This document shows positions 24,011 through 31,730 of a stretch of DNA of 64,000 nucleotides, piece by piece. The notes beneath the pieces are model-generated. The model was not told the origin of the DNA and ran no database searches. It saw nothing but the letters and a program-made list of their open reading frames with translations. The translations under genes and the position numbers were made by a program. The DNA is from Rhodothermus marinus (GTDB taxonomy: Bacteria > Bacteroidota > Rhodothermia > Rhodothermales > Rhodothermaceae), in NCBI RefSeq assembly GCF_009936275.1, contig NZ_AP019797.1:921501-985500 (forward strand). Direction: 5' to 3'. Position 1 is the stretch's first letter, and every line of letters starts with the position of its first letter.

Positions 24011-25429
24011 ATGGCGGCGCCTCAGCGCGACGTTCCGCACATTTTGCTGGTCGACGACGAACACCTGCTGCACACGCTCTTTGAGCGGCTGTTCAGCCGG
24101 CACGGCCTGCGCCTGACAAGCTGCTACAATGCGCTGCAGGCCATGGAGGTGCTCAAGAAGGAGGCCGACGCCTTCGATCTGGTCATCACCGATTTCAAAA
24201 TGCCGGATATGGACGGGCTGGAGCTACTCGCCTATATCCGGCAAGAGCACCCGGACCTGCAGGTGATCATGATCACGGCGCACGCGAACGTGCAGCACGC
24301 CGTGCGGGCCATGCAGAACGGGGCCATCGACTACATTCCCAAGCCGTTTTCGACAGAGGAGCTGGTCGAGCGCGTGCAGGCCGCGCTGGCCCGCCGCCGG
24401 GAGCAGCAGGAAGCCCGGGCGAAGCAACCGGCGCGCACATCACAGCGCCGCGCCCGACCGACCATCGAATACGTGGGGGAGCATCCCACGATTCATCGGC
24501 TCAAAGAGATGTTGCCCCGCGTGGCCGCCAACAAAGCACCGGTCTTTATCCAGGGCGAAAGCGGTACCGGCAAGGAGATCCTCGCCCGACTGATTCACCA
24601 GATGAGCGACCGGGCCGAAGGGCCGTTCGTGGCGATCAACTGCGCCAACCTGCCGCGCGAGCTCGTCGAAAGCCACCTGTTCGGGCACCGGAAGGGCGCT
24701 TTCACCGGAGCCATCGAAGACATGACCGGCGCCTTCGAGCGGGCCGAAGGTGGAACGCTGCTGCTGGACGAGATCACCGAGGTCGATCTGGCCATCCAGG
24801 CCAAGCTGCTCCGTGTGCTGCAGGAGCAGGAAATCCAGAAGGTGGGGTCCACGGAGACGCGCAAGATCGACGTGCGGGTCATTGCCACCAGCAACCGCAA
24901 CCTGAGCGAGGCCATTGCCAAGGGCGAGTTCCGGGAAGACCTGTATCACCGGTTGAGCGTGTTTCCGTTGAGCGTGCCGCCGCTGCGGGAGCGCATGTCG
25001 GACGTTCCGCTGCTGGTGACGCACTTCATCAAGAAGTACTGTGAACTGTACGGCCTGCCGCCCAAAAAGGTGTCAGACGCGCTGATGGAGCGCTTCATGC
25101 AGTACTACTGGCCGGGCAACGTGCGCCAGCTGGAAAACTACGTGCAGCGCGGCGTACTGCTTTCGGCCGAACGGGAGGTTATCGAGGTCGAAGACGTTTT
25201 CAACGACTTCTTTGCCGATGCCGAACCGGCGCGACAGAACGCCTCGGCAGAAAAAGAAGAGCTCCTTGGACGCGTGCAGACCATCGAGGACATGGAGCGG
25301 GAGATGATTCTGCGCGCGCTCAAGGAGACCAACAACAACCAGCAGCTGGCCGCCCAGAAACTGGGCATCAGCGCCCGCACGATTCGTAACAAACTGAAGC
25401 GCTATCGCGAGCAGGGATTGATTTCCTGA
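24011..25429 (+). CDS. Sigma-54-dependent response regulator (NtrC family, FlrC/FleR-like role)
   Basis: 472 residues from the ATG at 24011; a longer frame opens upstream but would overlap the kinase gene. The receiver domain (about 8-125) has the phosphoacceptor D61 in TDFKMPDMDG. The central AAA+ domain has Walker A GESGTGKE, the sigma-54 contact loop GAFTGA and Walker B GGTLLLDEI. The C-terminal Fis-type helix-turn-helix reads LAAQKLGISARTIRNKLKRYR. It activates sigma-54 RNA polymerase when phosphorylated. The neighbouring flgB operon carries a candidate sigma-54 promoter, so it is the likely class II flagellar activator. Sigma-54 itself is not in this window. Confidence 0.93.
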   Translation: MAAPQRDVPHILLVDDEHLLHTLFERLFSRHGLRLTSCYNALQAMEVLKKEADAFDLVITDFKMPDMDGLELLAYIRQEHPDLQVIMITAHANVQHAVRAMQNGAIDYIPKPFSTEELVERVQAALARRREQQEARAKQPARTSQRRARPTIEYVGEHPTIHRLKEMLPRVAANKAPVFIQGESGTGKEILARLIHQMSDRAEGPFVAINCANLPRELVESHLFGHRKGAFTGAIEDMTGAFERAEGGTLLLDEITEVDLAIQAKLLRVLQEQEIQKVGSTETRKIDVRVIATSNRNLSEAIAKGEFREDLYHRLSVFPLSVPPLRERMSDVPLLVTHFIKKYCELYGLPPKKVSDALMERFMQYYWPGNVRQLENYVQRGVLLSAEREVIEVEDVFNDFFADAEPARQNASAEKEELLGRVQTIEDMEREMILRALKETNNNQQLAAQKLGISARTIRNKLKRYREQGLIS

Positions 25430-25443
25430 GCGAATATGCGCCG

Positions 25444-25812
25444 CTATTGCTGCTGGGGCGGCAGGCTCTGGGCCAGCATCTGCTCCACGATGCGCTCCGC
25501 GATTTCCTTGAGTACAGCGGGCTGCTGATAGTAGCCCGATTGCAGGTGGCGCAGGATGGCCGCCACCCGTTCCGGACTGATGGAGGGGACGCTACGCAAG
25601 GCCTGGCGTGCAAATTCCAGATCCGGGGTGGCCTCCGCCTGCTGAGCGGCCGTGCGGGCAGCCTCCGAAAGATCGACGCGATCCTCCGAAGCCGGCTTTT
25701 CCGGCGTGTTTTCCGCCGCCCGCTTGCTCACCTCGCGCGCACCGCTCAGCGCTTCGCGCTGCAGCGGGTCAAGTCGCTGCGATCCACCCGACTGAATATC
25801 CCGAACGTCCAT
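25444..25812 (-). CDS. flgM: Anti-sigma-28 factor FlgM
   Basis: 122 residues. The disordered N-terminal half is rich in Glu, Ala and Ser and contains DRVDLSEAARTA, typical of FlgM. The C-terminal half has FARQALRSVPSISPERVAAILRHLQSGYYQ and ends in helices, matching the sigma-binding part. It holds sigma-28 inactive until exported through the completed hook. It is convergent with the sigma-54 regulator gene, with only 14 bases between stops. It has its own sigma-28 promoter, which makes a negative feedback loop. Confidence 0.85.
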   Translation of the reverse strand: MDVRDIQSGGSQRLDPLQREALSGAREVSKRAAENTPEKPASEDRVDLSEAARTAAQQAEATPDLEFARQALRSVPSISPERVAAILRHLQSGYYQQPAVLKEIAERIVEQMLAQSLPPQQQ

Positions 25813-25852
25813 AGCTATCAGGTCGCTATCTGGTGACCCCCTCCATACGAAA

Positions 25853-25879
25853 ATATCGGCACTTTATCTGAAAAGTTAA
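25853..25879 (-). promoter_or_regulatory. Sigma-28-type promoter for flgM
   Basis: Minus strand TTAA, 15 bases, GCCGATAT. It lies in the 77-base gap between the preceding gene and flgM, about 41 bases before the ATG. Confidence 0.78.
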
Positions 25880-25889
25880 GCGATGCTGC

Positions 25890-26246
25890 TCAACCCTGCA
25901 AGCCGGCACGCAGTACGCTTCGCTTCGGGGCCGTTTCTTCCTGATAGTGCTGGCGGGCCTGTTTGTACTGTTCCAGCTCCACCAGCGAACGGGTCAGGCG
26001 CTGCTCGGTCTGGCTCAGGAGCTCCTGCAACCGTCGATGCTGGGCCGTCAGGGCCACACGCAGCACTTCCCATTCGGGGTCGAAGCCGTTCGGTGGCTCA
26101 TGATCGCGAAGCTGTTCGACAAGCGTGCCACGTCGTGCGATCAGTTCCTGGAGTTTTTCGAATTCGTGGTTGATCAGGGCCTGCTCGACCGCTTCGCCGA
26201 GGTCCAGAATTTCGCGAAGCACTGCCAGCGTGTCGTGCTCGGACAT
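25890..26246 (-). CDS. FliT/FlgN-like flagellar export chaperone (putative)
   Basis: 118 residues, all helical and charged. LREILDLGEAVEQALINHEFEKLQELIARRGTL resembles the first helices of the FlgN/FliT chaperone family. The second half is a coiled coil (LLSQTEQRLTRSLVELEQYKQA). No signal peptide. It lies between fliD and flgM, which fits FliT (the FliD chaperone) or FlgN (the FlgK/FlgL chaperone). Sequence alone does not separate these. Confidence 0.65.
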   Translation of the reverse strand: MSEHDTLAVLREILDLGEAVEQALINHEFEKLQELIARRGTLVEQLRDHEPPNGFDPEWEVLRVALTAQHRRLQELLSQTEQRLTRSLVELEQYKQARQHYQEETAPKRSVLRAGLQG

Positions 26247-26310
26247 GGCGTCCAGGATGACTGGTAATTGGTGTTATTGGTTAAGGTCTATACGGACCGA
26301 TTGGATTCGC

Positions 26311-27813
26311 TTAAAAAAACGTGCCACCTCCGTAAAGGAAGCCGCTGAGGAATTGTTGCTGGCCCTGGAAGAGGGCAATCGTTTCCTGCACGCGGGCAAA
26401 CTGTGCCCGGAGCTGCTCCTCTCGCCGGGCCAGTTGTTCTTCAAAGTCGGCAATGCGATCGTCCAGACGACGAATCGAGGCTTCAAGGGAATCCTCTCGC
26501 TGATCGATGATGCCCCCCGTTTTGACGAATGTCTCCACATGGGTAAGCAGCCGGGTGGCGATGCCGTCGTTTCCGGAGAACAGGCGCTCTACGGCCTGCG
26601 GATTGCGCTCGACGGCCTGAATGAGCTTGTCTGCATCGCTCAGCGTGAGCGTGCCGTCGTTGTTGATGGTGATGCCCAGATCGGTGATATAGTGCGGGCC
26701 TTCGGTGGGCTGGCCACTTACTTTTCGCACCACTTCGTTACGGAGCGTAAAGCGCAGGCCGGAAAACACCGGATCGCCGGCAAAGTCGCCGCGCGTTTCC
26801 GCCTTACCGTCAACGTTGCTCTTGCCCGCCAGGTAGAGGAGTACGTCGTTATACTTCTTGATAAAATCCTCCACCTTGGCTTTGATACCATTGCTGTTAG
26901 GCGTAATGGTAAAATCGGCCGGCGACGTGCTGATCTGCTTGAGTTCCAGCGTGACGCCTGCCAGGGCATCGGTCACACGATTGGTGTCCCGGTAAAGCGT
27001 CAGGCCGTCCAGCACGAACTGGCTGTTGAGTTCGGAGTCGGTCTCGCTGGTTCCCACGTATTTAACCTGGCCGCCGCCGGTGCCGGAGGCAACAACGTTA
27101 TTGTTGATTTCGAGCGTCGATAGCAGTCCGGCGGCCGAGTCCACGAACTCCAGCCGGTAGGTGAAGCCTGTCTTCCCGCTGCGCAGTGAGAGCCGGGCCG
27201 TGCTGGACGTTTCGTTGATGACCGAGGCGTAGGCGCGCTCATCGGATTTGATCGTGCCGGCATCGACGGCCGCCTGGAAGGCATCGTTGATGGCCGTGGC
27301 GATTTCGTTCAGGATTTCCTCGTCCGTCGTGCCGGTGGGGTTGACGGTCACCTGAATGTCCACCCGGTTGTTCGGGTCGGTATCGGTGGGACTGGCCACG
27401 CGGATGGTGAACGTCTGCGCCCCGTTCGTGTCGAAAAAGCTGCGCAGGCTCGATCCGCTGCTGGTGTATTGCTTGGAGATCCGTGTGTCGGCCGAAGCCA
27501 GGCGTTTCACCTCCAGCGTATGCGTGCCCAGTGCGGCCGAATCGCCGGCCGATACGGAGAATTCGGTGGCCGACGTGGTGGCGCTTTTGCCCTGGAAGGG
27601 GCGCGCCAGCGGATCGGTCAGCGTTTTCAACAGGCTGTGCAGCGCCGAGAGCTTGCTGTCGAAGTCCTTGACAACCCCTTTGAGCCGCTCCTGTTCGGCC
27701 TTCTTTGCCTGGAGGTCCAGCTTAGGCTGGCTTTCGATCGAGATAATCGCGCTGATGAGCTGCTCGTAGGGGTCGTTGGCGCGATAGACCGACAGCAGCG
27801 GATTGACAGCCAT
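26311..27813 (-). CDS. fliD: Flagellar filament cap protein FliD
   Basis: 500 residues. The N-terminal FliD domain has YRANDPYEQLISAIISIESQ, with a heptad-rich stretch after it. The middle holds beta-rich D2/D3 domains. The C-terminal FliD domain has VEDFIKKYNDVLLYL and a final coiled coil (RRLDDRIADFEEQLARREEQLRAQF) ending QQQFLSGFLYGGG. It caps the filament and promotes flagellin folding. It lies 31 bases downstream of fliS, presumably on the same sigma-28 transcript. Confidence 0.95.
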   Translation of the reverse strand: MAVNPLLSVYRANDPYEQLISAIISIESQPKLDLQAKKAEQERLKGVVKDFDSKLSALHSLLKTLTDPLARPFQGKSATTSATEFSVSAGDSAALGTHTLEVKRLASADTRISKQYTSSGSSLRSFFDTNGAQTFTIRVASPTDTDPNNRVDIQVTVNPTGTTDEEILNEIATAINDAFQAAVDAGTIKSDERAYASVINETSSTARLSLRSGKTGFTYRLEFVDSAAGLLSTLEINNNVVASGTGGGQVKYVGTSETDSELNSQFVLDGLTLYRDTNRVTDALAGVTLELKQISTSPADFTITPNSNGIKAKVEDFIKKYNDVLLYLAGKSNVDGKAETRGDFAGDPVFSGLRFTLRNEVVRKVSGQPTEGPHYITDLGITINNDGTLTLSDADKLIQAVERNPQAVERLFSGNDGIATRLLTHVETFVKTGGIIDQREDSLEASIRRLDDRIADFEEQLARREEQLRAQFARVQETIALFQGQQQFLSGFLYGGGTFF

Positions 27814-27844
27814 GGCGCTTTATGCAGGATGGTCCCGCTCGGGT

Positions 27845-28165
27845 TCAGGCGGCACGGGCCATGACGACGCCTTCGTGCCATGCTTCGCGCAGTCCTTCCA
27901 GAATGCGCTGGACGACGGCAATGTCGCCGATGGCGCTCTCGCGCAGACAGAATTCGTACAGGGCATAGAGCCGCTCGGCCAGTTCACCGCCGGCCTCGAA
28001 GTTCAGCGCCGACATGAGTTCCACCAGCACGGCGCGTACCTTCGGGCGATCGTTGCGCCGGCAGGCCGCAATGCCCAGATCGTACAGTTTGAGAATCAAC
28101 TGCTCGGGGGACGCGCTGAGGACGGCCTGCTCCTGATATTTCCGCATGGGATGTACGGTGCTCAT
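27845..28165 (-). CDS. fliS: Flagellin export chaperone FliS
   Basis: 106 residues from the ATG at 28165; a much longer open frame continues upstream but enters the promoter region. MRKYQEQAVLSASPEQLILKLYDLGI is the FliS N-terminal signature; helices about 30-100 follow. It binds the C terminus of flagellin to prevent premature polymerisation. First gene of the fliS-fliD unit, preceded by a sigma-28 site. Confidence 0.93.
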   Translation of the reverse strand: MSTVHPMRKYQEQAVLSASPEQLILKLYDLGIAACRRNDRPKVRAVLVELMSALNFEAGGELAERLYALYEFCLRESAIGDIAVVQRILEGLREAWHEGVVMARAA

Positions 28166-28260
28166 GGCAATACGCTGGTTTGAAGGTTCGCGGAAGCTTT
28201 TTCCTGCCGGAAGGCAGGTTTTCCCTTGCAGAAGCAGCGGCCGCCTTGCTTCTGACGGAA

Positions 28261-28287
28261 GTATCGGCCAATGCAGGCGCGGCTTAA
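28261..28287 (-). promoter_or_regulatory. Sigma-28-type promoter for fliS-fliD
   Basis: Minus strand TTAA, 15 bases, GCCGATAC, giving a leader of roughly 90 bases before the fliS ATG. It lies in the divergent region shared with the plus-strand glycosyltransferase gene. Confidence 0.78.
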
Positions 28288-28357
28288 GTGGCCGGGCGAA
28301 TTGGCACATTTTCTTCTACGCAGGTCACGCAAACCCTGAACGTAACCCACGACCGCC

Positions 28358-29521
28358 ATGCCCCACGACGAGGCGCGACCGTTGCTGTCGCTCTGCATGA
28401 TCGTCAAAAACGAGGCCGAATACCTGGAGACTTGCCTGAAGCTGGCCCGGCCGCACGTGGACGAAATCGTCGTCATCGATACGGGATCGACCGACGGCAC
28501 GCAGGACATCGCCCGGCGCTATGCCGACGTGTTCGAGGAAATCGAATGGCCCAATTCCTTCGCCGCCGCCCGCAACTACAGCCTGGACCGCGCCTCGGGA
28601 CGGTACATTCTGATCCTGGACGGCGATGAATACATTGCCGATCCCAGGGATTGGTTGTTGTTGCGGGAGGTATTGCAGCGCAGCACGCTAACCTGCGTTC
28701 GGCTCAGAATACGTAATCTGATGCCACCTCATAGCTTTGTCGTAGCAGATGTTTCTTTTCAGGAGCGTATTTTCCCCAACGATAGTTCGATTCGATACTC
28801 GGGAAGAGTTCATAATCAAATTGTTGAAGCCTTGAAGGAATACCAGAAAAAGACCGGTTATCCTACCATCGATTTACCAATTGATGTGATTCATGTTGGG
28901 TATGCTCATAATAAAGAAAAACTACAAAAAAAATATTTACCCAGATTGCCGCTGCTTAAGGAAGAATATGAAACAGCAGAAAATGAGGTAGCTAAGGCCT
29001 ATTACGGATATCAGCTTGCTGCTGGATATTTTGTTTTAAAAGAGTACGATCGTGCTCTTGAAATCTTTGAGCAATTAAACTACGAAGCACTTGCAAAATG
29101 GAATATAAATAATGCCTTTTATGCTCAGATGCTTGCAGCACAGGCTGCACTCCAGAAGAGAGATGGAAAAAAAGCATTGTTGTTTTGTAATAAGATGTTG
29201 AATATTAACCGTAATGAACCGGCTGCGTATTTTTTGTGTGGTCTTGCTTTGTTTTTAGAGAAGCAAATAGAAAATGGAATATTGTTTATTGCAGAATCAT
29301 TCGATATTAATGAAAAGAATCCCAGTGCAAGATTTCCTGTAAATGAAGAGGTATCTTTGAATTTGTTGGAGGAAATATTGGAGCGGTTGCATTTAAATGA
29401 TGTTAAGTTGAAGATGAAAAAAGTGCGCACGGGAATGTCAAGGGGTGAGCTGAAACAACTATTAGATGATATTCGCAGAATGATGGTCTTGATGGAGCAG
29501 CGAAGAGCAACCGCTGCTTAG
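28358..29521 (+). CDS. Family 2 glycosyltransferase with TPR-like C-terminal region, beside flagellin genes
   Basis: 387 residues. The N-terminal GT2 domain has LSLCMIVKNEAEYLETCL, IDTGSTDGT and the metal-binding DGDE in LILDGDEYI. The C-terminal half is helical with TPR-like patterns (YYGYQLAAGYFVLKEYDRALEIFEQL). No membrane segment. GT2-TPR proteins beside flagellin genes often glycosylate flagellin; that role is inferred from position. The first 290-330 bases have host-like GC-rich codons, while the rest is strongly AT-rich, so the gene looks like a mosaic. It is divergent from fliS and convergent with the second flagellin gene. Confidence 0.88.
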   Translation: MPHDEARPLLSLCMIVKNEAEYLETCLKLARPHVDEIVVIDTGSTDGTQDIARRYADVFEEIEWPNSFAAARNYSLDRASGRYILILDGDEYIADPRDWLLLREVLQRSTLTCVRLRIRNLMPPHSFVVADVSFQERIFPNDSSIRYSGRVHNQIVEALKEYQKKTGYPTIDLPIDVIHVGYAHNKEKLQKKYLPRLPLLKEEYETAENEVAKAYYGYQLAAGYFVLKEYDRALEIFEQLNYEALAKWNINNAFYAQMLAAQAALQKRDGKKALLFCNKMLNINRNEPAAYFLCGLALFLEKQIENGILFIAESFDINEKNPSARFPVNEEVSLNLLEEILERLHLNDVKLKMKKVRTGMSRGELKQLLDDIRRMMVLMEQRRATAA

Positions 29522-29532
29522 TCCAAAAATGA

Positions 29533-29568
29533 AAGGAAGTGCCAGCCCGATTGGACTGGCACTTCCTT
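29533..29568. terminator. Bidirectional terminator between glycosyltransferase and flagellin
   Basis: A perfect stem GGAAGTGCCAG/CTGGCACTTCC with a 10-base loop, extendable by flanking A/T pairs. On the minus strand it is followed by TTTCATTTTT, which suits the flagellin transcript. On the plus strand a weaker T-rich stretch follows, suiting the glycosyltransferase. Confidence 0.85.
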
Positions 29569-29653
29569 CCCGTTTCCGGTGTTGGGTTTTGGGGTCCTGA
29601 ACCGTCCCTTCCCGGAATCGGGAAATAGGAGACAGTTGGGGATGCTGCCAAGG

Positions 29654-30532
29654 TCAGAACAATTGCAACACCGACTGCGGTGCGACGTTGGCCTGCGCGA
29701 GGGCGGCCACACCCGTCTGCTGCAGGATCTGCAGCTTGGCCAGTTGCATCTGCTCGTAGGCGAAGTCGGCGTCGGCAATGCGGCTGCGCGCGGCCTCGTA
29801 GTTGTTCTTGGCCGTGGCCAGATTGTCCAGCTTGAACGAGAGCCGCTTCTGGTAGTCACCGATCTTGCCCAGACGCGTGGCTACGTTCTGAATGGCCGCC
29901 TCGATGGCCTGCAGCGCATGCGTGGCCTGTGCCACCGTGTCAAGGCCCCATTTGCCATTGGAAAATACCGAGGCCTGCGATACGCTCGAGAACAGCCCGA
30001 CCGAAGCGGACGTGTTCGCAATCGCCTCGATCTTTACATTGAAATTGTCTTGTGCGGCTGCAGAATCTCCCACTTGAAAACCGAGGGAGACGGTGCTGGA
30101 AGCGCTGAAGAGCGCTTTGCCGTTGAACTCGGTGGCGTTGAGGATGTCACCGATTTCGGCGGTGAGCTGGTTGAGCTGGTTTTCGATGGCGTCGCGTTCT
30201 TCGGCGCCCATCGTGTCGTTGGCAGCCTGGACGACTTTCTCCTTCATGGTCTGGAGGATTTCCATGATGGAGTTGAGGCTGCCTTCGGCGACGGTGAGCA
30301 GGGATTTGGCATCGCCGATGTTGGCCAGGGCCTGTTCCTGGCCGCGGATTTTGGCTTTGAGTTTGGCCGCGATGGAGTAGCCGGCCGAGTCGTCTTCGGC
30401 GCGGTTGATGCGGCTGCCGGTGGCCAGGCGCAGCTGGCGCAGGCCGAGCTCACTGTTGGTGCGTTGCAGGTAGGTGTAGGCCTGCAACGACTGCAGGTTC
30501 GTGTTAATGCGGGTCAGGTCTCCGAAACCCAT
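29654..30532 (-). CDS. fliC: Flagellin, second copy
   Basis: 292 residues, a short flagellin made only of the D0/D1 core. The N-terminal flagellin domain has TNLQSLQAYTYLQRTNSELG and LRLATGSRINRAEDDSAGYSIA. The C-terminal domain has NYEAARSRIADADFAYE and ends VLQLF. It has a strong Shine-Dalgarno sequence (AAGGGAGG, 6 bases before the ATG). It follows the first flagellin gene by 137 bases and shows no sigma-28 site of its own, so co-transcription is likely. It differs from copy 1 mainly around residues 140-165 and a few end residues. The two may form a mixed filament. Confidence 0.96.
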   Translation of the reverse strand: MGFGDLTRINTNLQSLQAYTYLQRTNSELGLRQLRLATGSRINRAEDDSAGYSIAAKLKAKIRGQEQALANIGDAKSLLTVAEGSLNSIMEILQTMKEKVVQAANDTMGAEERDAIENQLNQLTAEIGDILNATEFNGKALFSASSTVSLGFQVGDSAAAQDNFNVKIEAIANTSASVGLFSSVSQASVFSNGKWGLDTVAQATHALQAIEAAIQNVATRLGKIGDYQKRLSFKLDNLATAKNNYEAARSRIADADFAYEQMQLAKLQILQQTGVAALAQANVAPQSVLQLF

Positions 30533-30604
30533 GGCGAACCTCCCTTACGGTTTAGTTGAACATTAGGGTTACGTTGGCTCGCGGACCCGTGGATCGTGGG
30601 GGAG

Positions 30605-30650
30605 GGGACGCCCGGTGGCCTCGTGGGGCAGACACGGGGCCACCGCTTTT
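30605..30650. other. Intercistronic hairpin between the flagellin genes
   Basis: GGTGGCC/GGCCACC with an inner CGTG/CACG pairing. The T-rich tail (CTTTTTATTTT) lies on the plus strand only, so for the minus-strand flagellin transcript it is not a normal terminator. It may stabilise or process the mRNA, or partly attenuate. Confidence 0.5.
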
Positions 30651-30669
30651 TATTTTCAGGGCTTCATTC

Positions 30670-31551
30670 TTAGCCGAACAACTGGAGGATGGCCTGCGGT
30701 GCGACGTTGGCCTGCGCGAGGGCGGCCACACCCGTCTGCTGCAGGATCTGCAGCTTGGCCAGTTGCATCTGCTCGTAGGCGAAGTCGGCGTCGGCAATGC
30801 GGCTGCGCGCGGCCTCGTAGTTGTTCTTGGCCGTGGCCAGATTGTCCAGCTTGAACGAGAGCCGCTTCTGGTAGTCACCGATCTTGCCTAGACGCGTGGC
30901 TACGTTCTGAATGGCCGCCTCGATGGCCTGCAGCGCATGCGTGGCCTGTGCCACCGTGTCAAGGCCCCATTTGCCATTGGAAAATACCGAGGCCTGCGAT
31001 ACGCTCGAGAACAGCCCGACCGAAGCGGACGTGTTCGCAATCGCCTCGATCGCCACCTCAAAGTTGTCCTGGGCATCCGTAGAATCTCCCACCTGGAATC
31101 GGAGGGAGACGGTGCTGGCAGAGCTGAAGAGCGCTTTGCCGTTGAATTTGGTGGCGTTGAGGATGTCACCGATTTCGGCGGTGAGCTGGTTGAGCTGGTT
31201 TTCGATGGCGTCGCGTTCTTCGGCGCCCATCGTGTCGTTGGCAGCCTGGACGACTTTTTCCTTCATGGTCTGAAGGATTTCCATGATGGAGTTGAGGCTG
31301 CCTTCGGCGACGGTAAGGAGGGATTTGGCATCGCCGATGTTGGCCAGGGCCTGTTCCTGGCCGCGGATTTTGGCTTTGAGTTTGGCCGCGATGGAGTAGC
31401 CGGCCGAGTCGTCTTCGGCGCGGTTGATGCGGCTGCCGGTGGCCAGGCGCAGTTGGCGCAGGCCAAGTTCGGTGTTGGTACGCTGCAGGTAGGTGTAGGC
31501 CTGCAGCGCCTGCAGGTTCGTGTTAATACGGGTCATGTCTCCGAACGACAT
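30670..31551 (-). CDS. fliC: Flagellin, first copy
   Basis: 293 residues, again only the D0/D1 core and no surface domain insertion. The N-terminal and C-terminal flagellin domains are almost the same as in the downstream copy, at both protein and DNA level. The centre reads TKFNGKALFSSASTVSLRF, against TEFNGKALFSASSTVSLGF in copy 2. A good Shine-Dalgarno (GGAAGGAG) stands 3 bases before the ATG. It is transcribed from the sigma-28 promoter at 31610-31636 and is probably the major filament protein. Confidence 0.96.
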   Translation of the reverse strand: MSFGDMTRINTNLQALQAYTYLQRTNTELGLRQLRLATGSRINRAEDDSAGYSIAAKLKAKIRGQEQALANIGDAKSLLTVAEGSLNSIMEILQTMKEKVVQAANDTMGAEERDAIENQLNQLTAEIGDILNATKFNGKALFSSASTVSLRFQVGDSTDAQDNFEVAIEAIANTSASVGLFSSVSQASVFSNGKWGLDTVAQATHALQAIEAAIQNVATRLGKIGDYQKRLSFKLDNLATAKNNYEAARSRIADADFAYEQMQLAKLQILQQTGVAALAQANVAPQAILQLFG

Positions 31552-31609
31552 GGCTCCTTCCGGGTTTGGTTGGACGGTTCAGGCAAGCGATTTTAAAAAT
31601 CTACCGCCT

Positions 31610-31636
31610 GTATCGGCACACATCCGCGGCGACTTA
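31610..31636 (-). promoter_or_regulatory. Sigma-28-type promoter for the flagellin genes
   Basis: Minus strand TAAG, 15 bases, GCCGATAC, about 59 bases before the ATG. Confidence 0.78.
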
Positions 31637-31661
31637 AATCCTGCCGACCAGGACAACCGTG

Positions 31662-31693
31662 CCAGAAATAAAAAAGGCCCGAAATGGGCCTTT
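31662..31693 (-). terminator. Terminator downstream of the hemB/HhH-GPD genes
   Basis: Minus-strand stem AAAGGCCC/GGGCCTTT with a 5-base loop followed by TTTTATTT. It lies 38 bases after the stop of the HhH-GPD gene and isolates it from the flagellin promoter. Confidence 0.85.
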
Positions 31694-31730
31694 CTGAAGG
31701 GTTCACGGAATAAGCGACAGGGGATGAACG

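Noticed and set aside
28206-28256. Two inverted repeats in the fliS leader (CCTGCC/GGCAGG and CAGAAGCA/TGCTTCTG)
   Set aside because: They may form hairpins, but no T-run or conserved partner supports a terminator or riboswitch call.
28300-28320. TTGGCACATTTT before the plus-strand glycosyltransferase as a sigma-54 site
   Set aside because: No TTGC follows at the required five-base spacing.
31640-31664. TGGCAC box upstream of the first flagellin (possible sigma-54 site)
   Set aside because: The -12 part reads TCCTG instead of TTGC, and a good sigma-28 site lies closer to the gene.
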